Source of the DNA: Monarcha castaneiventris obscurior
Taxonomy: Eukaryota; Chordata; Aves; Passeriformes; Monarchidae
Direction of reading: 5' to 3'
Assembly (NCBI GenBank): GCA_026261815.1
Contig: JAMPIT010000437.1
Coordinates: 496,001 to 560,000, forward strand
Length of the DNA: 64,000 nt
Of this stretch, positions 55,923 to 64,000 are shown in pieces (the first letter of the stretch is position 1; every line of letters starts with the position of its first letter). The position numbers and the translations under genes were made by a program. The notes below the pieces were generated by a model. That model saw only the letters and a program-made list of their open reading frames with translations. It had not been told where the DNA came from and made no database searches.

Positions 55923-58900
55923 GCTGCTTCCTGCAGAAGGTCTGCATCTGTAAAACAAATACTCCTCCTCTTTCCTTTTTTACCTTTGGTTTGGGGTTTT
56001 GCATCTTCCTCCTGGGGAGCCTTCTGCCTGTCCCTGTGGCAGCTGCTGGGATGGGTCTGGGTGCCGAGCTTCCCTCCGGAGGAGCAGAGCGCTGCCGCCG
56101 TCGGTACAGCTCCGCTTCGGAACAGGACACTGCAGTTGTCAGTGCCCATGTGAAAATAAACAATCAAAGGGAATTCTGACCACAGAGCAGTGTTTTGGTG
56201 TGTTTTGTGATTATTTAACTTTAGAAAAATAAATCCTGCCACCTGCGTTTCCCACTAGTCCGTGTGCACTGGCCTGCTCTGTTCACAGCTGAGGCAGCGC
56301 GGCAAGGGCAGATGGGTCTGCACCTCTGTGTTCCTGCATGCCCATGTGCTCTGCGAGGCCTTACAGACACTGAAAAACAGCTTCTGCTGTGTATGTGTTC
56401 TTTCTGCTCCTCTGGTGTCGTTGTCACATATTTCATAAGCTTTTCTGAGTGTTTTTCCCCTCAATGTGTGACTGGCAGAGTTGAGCTTTTCAAGACTTTT
56501 GCATCAAATATTCACCCTGCAGCTGCATTTCTGAGCACACAGAGGCTCTCACCTGGTCCATATTCCTACAGTGCAGATCTCTGCTGTGTATTTGTTCTAA
56601 CAAAGAGTTGCATTTTTAAAAGTAAAGCCTATGCAAAAGCTTTAACAGAGAGAGGCTGGAGAGCTCCTGGGAGCAAGCAATGTTTCCTGGTAGCTGTAAT
56701 TATATTTGCACTGTGCTGGTGTGGACAGAGCAGATAGATACTGTCCTTATTTGCGCGCTGCCTTACAGTGGGTCTTTTGTTCTGTCATTTTACTGTCATT
56801 TTGTTTCATGTGGAAAGTGAGCAAGGCCAAGGAAGGTAGCAGGGTGCAGAGTGTGTGATTACAGCAGCGCTGCCTGTTAGAGACACTTAAATGAGTGCAC
56901 ACATCCATCGGGCAGCTTTGTCTTTGTGAAATATTGATCTGCAATATCAGTGTTAGGAGGCCTGGAAAGCACTTAGTGCAGGAAATTATTCCTGAGCTGT
57001 ATGAGAAAAAAGGCTGTGACTGATACAGGGCCTGTTGAGCCCTCTGTCCTGCCTTCCCCCGCTCAGCAGTGCAGCTCAGAGCTGAGCAAGGAATTCAGCT
57101 GAAACTTCCAGTTTTGGTTAATGCTTCCGTGTCCGATGTTAATGATTATTGGATCATGTCATGGGCGTGTCAGTGGTGGAGCCGGACACTGCCCCAAGGA
57201 GGCTGGACACTGCAGTGTCTGTTGCTCGTGGGGATGGCGAGGTCCAGCTGAGCCCCAAAATGAGCAATTCGGTGCCTGTGCCCTGCCATCCCTCTGTGCC
57301 TGTGCTGTGCTCACTTCCACGGGCAGCAGGAGCTGGAATGTCCTCCCCTCATTCTTGGTTTTCCACGGAGCTGTTAAGTGCTTCAGGGCTGGGTTTGGTT
57401 TAGTTTGGATTTTTTAGGAACATGACAAGTGTGTCCCAAGCACACGGTGGAAGTGGTGCTGCTCCAGTGGGGCCTCCAGCCCTGCAGCCGCTCCCGGGCT
57501 GGTGCCCGCAGGGACTGCGAGGGTGTTTATTTGGTTAGGAAGCTTTTACTGTGCCTCAGCGCACACTTGCAAGGTGAAACAAACCTGATGTGTCAGCCTT
57601 TGTTTACCCACGACACTTTCCCTTTCCTACCCTTGCTTGCTTCAATTTGTTCTTTGTTAAAGACTTTTAACTCTCCCTTTGCTTTCTGATATAAAGTATG
57701 TCAATATTTTTTGGTATCTTTTTTTTGTCCCTGAAGTCTGAATTACTTAGATTGATCTTGACTGTAAGAATTTTTGAACTACAAACTTAGTTTAAGGTTT
57801 TTTATTTCTCTGCTGCTGTACCCTTTGTTATTTATATCCTTTTCTTTCCTCATTTGCCTAAACAGTAAAAAACTATTACTCAAGCTTGTCATCAGTTGGC
57901 CATGGTTTGGTGCCTTTCTTTATCTAGCTTCTAATTACTTCAAATTTGTCTTTTCTCTTGACTCTCTGGATAATGTAAAATCTTGGGTTTGTGTTTTTCT
58001 AGTCCCTTTAGTAACACCCAGTGCTGTTAGCCCCTCATCAATGATCAGGGCAGACCATATTTCAACAGTAATGGGTACTTTCATTGCCATCAGGGAAATC
58101 TGATCTTCCTTTCAGCTTTCCTCCCCACTCCTGAGGCTTCTGCAAAGTGCTTCTATGATCTGAATACCAACTGGCTTGAGAGCCACCAGAACCATGATAA
58201 TTCCATCACCAGCTCAGTGTTCTCCGGGGGGGGGCTGTGGCTGTTTCCTTGTCCATCCCAAGCTGAGCAGTTGGGGTGTGCTCCGTGCTGAGGAAGGTAG
58301 AGGAGGAGCTGGTATGTGGGTTAACAGGGTCACAGTTCGACTGGGGAGCCTGTGCAGGATCCTGCAGGGTTTGTGCAGGGTTTGGTGCAGCAGGGCACCC
58401 AGGACAGTCTCCTCTGGCCAGTGCAGTGCCCACGGCGTGTCCCGTGCCCGCGCTGCCGCTGGAGCGCCGCTCCCCTCCCAGCCCTCCCATCCATGCCGGT
58501 GTTCCGGCCCCTCCGCTCCCCTCCGCCCCACTCGCATGCTTGCTTTTTTTGTCCAGAAGTGACTAAGCTTCCTGTTATTCCACCCTGTCAGTTTTTCCCC
58601 AATCGTGCTGTCGTGTTGGGCAATATTTACTTGCCAGCAGCTTCCTCTGCCGCTGTCCCGCTCCGCTCCACTCCGTCCTGTTCCCACTTACTTTGTTATT
58701 TGCGGCCCTCAGGGATGTTCACATTCACCCCGTTGGACTTGTTTCCCTTAAAGCCAGGATTTACAAAGAGTCATGAACCCAGGAGGATGTTAACTGGGTT
58801 CTGCAGGAATGCACTGTGGACCATGTTTGGTCTGTGGAGGGAGAGCTGCGCTTTGGTTCACGATGTGAACCCACCTGGCGTGGGTGCAGCCAGGATGGCA

Positions 58901-61247
58901 TTGCAGCATTGTCCTGAGCTATCCCAAGTCGATGGGTGCTGTTCATGTGTAGAGGAATTGTTTCTGCCTCGTTGGAAACCACAGGCACACTGATTTATCA
59001 GGGCTTTCCTTTAGATGATGGGAAATCGAAGGAGCTGCTCAGGAGAGGGTTTTCCCTCTGGAGCTCCAAGGGCAGCCCAGAGGCATTGGCTGCTGCTATG
59101 GGGAGGTGGAGGGTGACTCTCCATGGCTGGCAGGGTGGGCAGTGGCTGAAGGTGTCTCTCATGGATCCCCTGGGTCCAGGGACCTGTCCCAGCCCCACAC
59201 TGAGCCCTCTGCACCGAGGCAGGGTGGTCAGGTGGGGTAGGGACATCCCTGATCCAGCACCCTGCAGGGCTCGTGCACCTGGCCCCCACCACGTGCCTGC
59301 ACTGGGACCAGTGGCAGCAAACAGCCACGGCAGCCCAGTACTGCTGGTGTAAAAATAAAACCTCAGGAGGAATAAACAAGTTATTTTTGTGTATTAGGGG
59401 TGGCCATGCAGAGCTGACTCAGGGCCTTGCCTTGCTTATTCAGACATCCTGAGCATTTAGACCAGCTTGAGGCACTTCCCTTGGTGTTGGGAGGGTGGGA
59501 TGGTGCCAGTGGGGCCTGGGAGGTGTCAGTGCCCCGAGAGGGGCTGCTGGGTGCCAGGCAGTGCTGCTGTGTCACAGAGCAGTGAGCATCTGAGTGCCAG
59601 GTCCTCAGGTCCCACAGCAGCAGGGGCGGGTCCTGCCAGAGCCGCTGCCGGCTTGGGTGGTGCTTGTGCCCAGGTACAGTTAATTACTCAGCATTCCAAC
59701 AAATGGAGAGGGAAACTTGATTTGGAAGCAAACAGGGACAGAGTAGGAAATGAATAGTGCGTGGCAGAGATTGGATGTGAAAACTGACGCATAAATGTCA
59801 CAGCATGAAGAATAGTTTCTCATGTGTAGAATTAAACCCCCAGGCTGCAGTAGGGCTGGGTATGCCAGGGAAAGAGCATCTCTCTTTTGTTTTACTTTTT
59901 CCTGGCACTTGATCATGATAACAAGTATTAATTTTAATTGTTTTACTTTGCACATGCTGACTTCTGTCAATTACTGAATTCCAGGGCACTGTACCCATTA
60001 GGCTCCATGAGTTTTATGGTGGTGACACATGCAGAAACAAAGGCGAAGGCTAACAATTCTACTTAGGTGATAATTATGACATGCTAGAGAGTAAAAGGAT
60101 AAGAGCTGTGTTTGTTGTCTTGTACATTTAAGGAAAGATGCAAGGCTAGTTTTCTGTCAGCCAAATCTTTATCTTTTAGTGATTCTTCTTTGATATTCAC
60201 TTCAAACCAGACAGTATAAGCTTCAAAAAAAAAATTCAAAGTGAGCAGGGGTATTTACTTGCCAGCCAACAGCAGCAAAGAGGAAAGGTGTGGGATATGA
60301 GGGTGCGTTGGGGTGGGATGTGGTGGTCCCTGGCAGGGGCACACAGCAGTGCCCTTTGAGGGGGGATCTTGGCAGTGTCTGGGGGGAATGTGGCAGTGCC
60401 CTGGGGTGGGCACAACAGCACCAGGGGCTGTTGCTGATCTGGGGGTGCCTTTGGGCACGAGGCTCGTGCGTCGCCCTCATAGGTGAATGTGGCTGGGTTC
60501 GTTAATTCCTCTTGAATTGCTGATTAAGTCATGCAGAATCTCGCTGCCATGGATCTCTGTGTTCAGTGCAGTGCTGTCAGGCCATGGGAAGGGCTGGAAT
60601 TGTCTCTCACAGCCCAGGAGGGATGAGATGTGTGAGGATCTGGGTTTCCCACTGACCGTGGGGCTGGTGGCATTGGCTTGGGCTGGTGGTGCTGCTCACT
60701 AATTACTGATGATTAGCGTAGGAGTGCTCGAAGCAGCCCCTGCCAGCCCTGGCCCCAGCAGCGCAGTGAAGTCATCACACAGTGACCCTTGTCAGCTTAG
60801 CTGGGTGTGCAGGCCAGCTGCTCTCTGCATCTTGCTCCCAGTAGGAATACAGGTACAGTAGGTACCCGCTTTGTCGCTGTGCTTTGCCACCACATCTGTG
60901 GTTCTGTGGGCTCCAGCAGTCGCTGCCCACTGGGCTGAGGGCACTTTGGGCCGCAGAACCGGGCTCATGTGAGTGGCTGTGCTCTGGGGGTTCCTTTGGA
61001 GCCAGGGAGGCAGGACTGTGTGCCATGGGGGCTTAGGGATGCAGGAGCATGTGCCTGTCCCAGAAACGTGTGCCAGCCTGGCGTGAGCTACTGCTCACAC
61101 TGCTGCTTTCTGCCACTGGTCCTGGGGAGCTGCGCTGACTGATTTTGAAGGGGTGTTTTGTAGGAAATCACTGTCTTGTCAAAAGTTCCCTCTTGTGGAA
61201 AACAGGTGGAATTTTTTCTTAGATGTTGTTAAAGATTCCCCTTTTTT

Positions 61248-61266
61248 AAAAAAAAAAAAAAAAAAA
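61248..61266 (+). repeat. Poly(A) run of 19
   Basis: Nineteen A residues follow a run of T (ccccttttttaaaa...), so the region is also a short T/A palindrome. It is not preceded by a recognisable retroposon body. It is a simple homopolymer, possibly with length error. Confidence 0.85.
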
Positions 61267-62764
61267 GATAAATTCTTCAACTTTGATTAGTTCTTAAAAT
61301 TCTTGCTGGACAGGGGCAGTGGTTTCTGCCTTACTCAAGTGCATTTTTGGGTTTGTCCTTTCAGTCACAGTGGGATTCTGGCTGGAAGAGGCATCCACTG
61401 GCCTGACGTGGAAGCTCTGAGTGGTTTTCCTTCCATCCCTGTGTGAGCTTCTCTTGTTCTTTGGGTTTGCGAGGCAGGGCAGCACTGTCTGGTTCCCCAC
61501 AAACCTCCAGTCAGTGGCACTGTGGTGGTGACAGCCGTGGACCAAACACAGACCTTCACTGTCAAACCTGTGGGTCACCCCACACTGCTCTAAGGGGCTC
61601 AATGTCCACCTTTTAGCTGCTGTGATGGATGTTTGTGGTCCATCAGGCCCCCATGGAAATTGATCTCCATGCTTAGTGTTCTGTGGTGCAGCAACATCAG
61701 ACTAGACTGCTTTGGAGCTCCAGTGCCATGAGGGTGACGTGCACCCTGCCTCCTGCAGCGGCCTGTCCTGGTGTGCTGTATTGGCCTGTCTTTTGTTTTA
61801 TTACTGAGTGGCCTGAATGGCCTTAATTTGTTTATCATGTAAGCAAACAGTACAGAAAAGCCAGAAGTGTCAAATTTTTGGTTGCCAGAGACAGAACTTG
61901 GTGTCAGCTGCCAAAGGCAGCCCGGCCGTGGGTATGGAACCCACACAAGTCTCCCTGCTGCTGTGAAAGGCTGTGGGTTCTGTAATGCCCAAAAGACTCC
62001 GTCCCAGTCCTGACAGCCCTCCCCATCTCCTCCATAGCCACTGCTCTGGGTTATTTTGGCAGTACTGGAGGTGGGCAGTAATTCAATAGAAGGGTTTGGG
62101 TGTGATCAAGCTTATGTTTCCATCTTAGGCAGTTTATTGTGTTGTAAAATGTCTCTTACACGTGTGGGGTCATGGACCTGGAGCTGTTTGCATTCCTGAA
62201 AATCAGGTCACTTCTCCGTGCTCCTTTCAGGGATTTCACAGGATGCCTGCAGCCCATGGGTTTCCCACCAGTGGATTGCACCAGGTTTGTTTTGTCAGGT
62301 GCCAGCCAGCCCTCACAGAGCCACGCGTAGCAGCAGAGCCCATGGCTCAGCAGAGACTTCAGTGTGGCATTGCTGAAAGAGAGTCAAGATCATTTCTCGT
62401 GCTGCTAATTCAAGCTTGTGATCCTTTGTACACTCTTGGGGAAAGTTCTTCACGCCGAGAAAGCAGCTGTTGGCTTTTCTGGGTGCAAACAGCCCCTGCT
62501 TCCCACAGTGCCAATAACCTGCTCTGTACCTGTGCACAGGTACCTGTGCTTTGCTGTTCACCTGGGCAGGGTTCACTGAAGTCTTCTTGCCATATTCTAG
62601 GGAAAGTGGCATCCTTGGGCAGAGCTCAGAGGATTAATTTGAAATCATATCTCCAGGCTTTGGTATTGATCCCCAGAACAGCTCCTATTTGAGTGGGTGA
62701 CCTTCGTTTCAGGGAAATATTTTATTTATCTCTAAGGACAGGTGCAGGCAAATTTCTTCTTTCA

Positions 62765-62998
62765 GCAGAAATTCTTCCCTGTGAGGAAGGTGAGTCTGGT
62801 GAGGCCCTGGAACAGGGTGCCCAGAGAAGCTGTGGCTGCCCCTGGATCCCTGGAAGTGTCCAAGGCCGGGTTGGACAGGGCTTGGAGCAGCCTGGGACTG
62901 TGGGAGGTGTCCCTGCTCATGGCACGAGGATTGGAACTGGGTGATCTCTTTAAGGTTACTTTCAACCCTAACAAGTCTGTGATTCTGTGATTCTATGA
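62765..62998 (+). mobile_element. CR1 LINE fragment with intact 3' octamer tail
   Basis: It reads through 'gaaattcttccctgtgagga', 'gaggccctggaacagggtgc', 'ccagagaagctgtggctgcc' and 'gggttggacagggcttggag', then ends with tandem octamers 'tgtgattctgtgattctatg'. This is the full CR1 3' end in sense orientation, 5'-truncated at about 235 bases. It is the best preserved mobile element in the window. Two in-frame pieces of about 80 codons are by-products. Confidence 0.93.
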
Positions 62999-64000
62999 AA
63001 TTTCCCATTTAGAGCTTTTCCTTTCAGAGTGCTTTGTTTCATCTGTGCTCAGCTGTAAACTCAAATCCTGTTTTGAAATGAAGTTTAATAAACTTCCCAA
63101 ATTTCAGTCAGAATTTATCATTTAACTTCACTTGAATAAAATAATATTTTAGTAATTACTTTCCCCACCAGTGTTGGGGAATTCATTATTTTTCAGTCAA
63201 TAACATATTTGCCTGACAAATGTATTCCAACTGTATTTAAATTGTATTTAAAACAGCATGTCAAGATGCTGTACTTGCCGAATCAAGGGAAAAATACACT
63301 TAAAAGGATAACAAGAAAAGAGGGAAAGGTATAATTCTTAGGTAAACCCTGCCAATAAAAACCCCAGACATGTGTATGTGTTGGCATTTCAGGACACGAT
63401 TCCAGCAGTGATTTCCATTGTCTGGGGTGTGGGGCTGCAGTTCTCAGTAATGCTTTTAGAGCAGCCTCTCTCCCATAAAAATCCAGACATAAAAACTGAC
63501 AGCCACTGACCTTCAGCCTGCCGGAGGAGGCCGTTGGTGTGCTGTTGGGCAGCAGAGAGCAATTTATCGACGTGACGTTAATTTTGGTGTTATTCAGCAC
63601 TGCCCTGAGCCGTAGCTGCACGGCTGGCAGCGCCCGCCCGCTGACGTCTGCACCGGAGCATTGCAGTCCCTGTCCTCACCTCACCTGCGGCCTCACCCTC
63701 CGCAGCCACGGTGTTCCGTGGGGTGGGGGTGGATCAGAGCCTCCCCAGATTTCAGTGTGCCCTTTGCTCAAGCGTAACCCTGCAGGGCAGCCATGGGAAG
63801 TTTCAGAAGAAGTTAAACACCACCGCTGTGAAAATACGCTGGTGAAAGTCCTGGGTGTTGTGAGGGATAACAGTGCATCAAAGTTAAGGGATCACTTCTC
63901 TTTCCCCCTCTTCCAGCTAGTCCTTGTTTTGGAGCTTGTGTACCCCAGGCCCTTGTACACATCTGGAAGGGGTCGCTCTGGCCCTGGTTGCATCCAGCTG

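Larger units (their letters stand above)
43068..64000 (+). other. MBNL1: MBNL1 intron after the first coding exon, continuing past the window
   Basis: The intron starts GTGAGT and is at least 20.9 kb long, as no exon starting GRCSREN is seen. It holds three CR1 fragments, a purine-rich block (52.6-53.1 kb), simple repeats and otherwise nothing recognisable. Open frames here do not match known proteins. Reading through the donor would extend the frame to a stop at 43407-43409. Confidence 0.8.

Noticed and set aside
43068..64000. Second MBNL1 coding exon (family sequence starting GRCSREN)
   Set aside because: I looked for the second zinc finger in all frames and did not find it; it must lie beyond the window.
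1..64000. CRISPR arrays, rRNA, tRNA, prokaryotic operons or intact viral genes
   Set aside because: The tandem repeats present are adjacent minisatellite units without spacers. No tRNA or rRNA signature and no retroviral gene motif was recognised.

Overview
The window looks like vertebrate nuclear DNA, most likely from a bird. It has long non-coding stretches, split genes with GT...AG introns, CpG islands, and several fragments whose 3' ends match avian CR1 LINEs, one ending in the ATTCTGTG/ATTCTATG octamer tail. The species cannot be told from the sequence. Only two protein-coding loci can be supported, both on the + strand. They are SUCNR1 (succinate receptor, a class A GPCR; coding parts 3428-3430 and 4821-5771) and the start of MBNL1 (muscleblind-like splicing factor; first coding exon 42894-43067). 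The two genes are also neighbours on human chromosome 3q25, so the order is conserved.

Layout. 1-2.1 kb: no gene seen. 2.1-3.4 kb: a CpG-rich block, a CR1 fragment, then the SUCNR1 first exon, whose coding part is a single ATG. 3.43-4.82 kb: SUCNR1 intron. 4.82-6.68 kb: the main SUCNR1 exon with 3' UTR and poly(A) signal. 6.7-25.3 kb: intergenic; between 13.3 and 19.7 kb it carries six GC-rich tandem arrays. 25.4-26.6 kb: a very strong CpG island with good splice donors, the best candidate for a distal MBNL1 promoter and non-coding first exon. 26.6-41.2 kb: probable MBNL1 5' intron, AT-rich in places, with a perfect 18-bp-stem hairpin at 28.9 kb. 41.4-42.16 kb: a second CpG island ending in a splice acceptor. 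42.165-43.067 kb: MBNL1 exon with a 729-nt 5' leader (a dense YGCY cluster and three short upstream ORFs) and 58 codons that encode the first CCCH zinc finger. 43.07-64 kb: the next MBNL1 intron, which runs past the window end, with three CR1 fragments and a purine-rich block.

How it works together: SUCNR1 is a self-contained cell-surface receptor gene and has no visible functional tie to MBNL1. The MBNL1 part is mostly control sequence. Two CpG-island promoter candidates appear to feed one start-codon exon whose leader is full of the motif that MBNL proteins bind, which fits the known autoregulation of MBNL1 exon 1. I found no RNA genes, CRISPR arrays, operons or clear sign of a new biological system. 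The most useful observations are the one-codon SUCNR1 exon, the regulatory layout of MBNL1 exon 1, the 28.9 kb hairpin and the minisatellite cluster.
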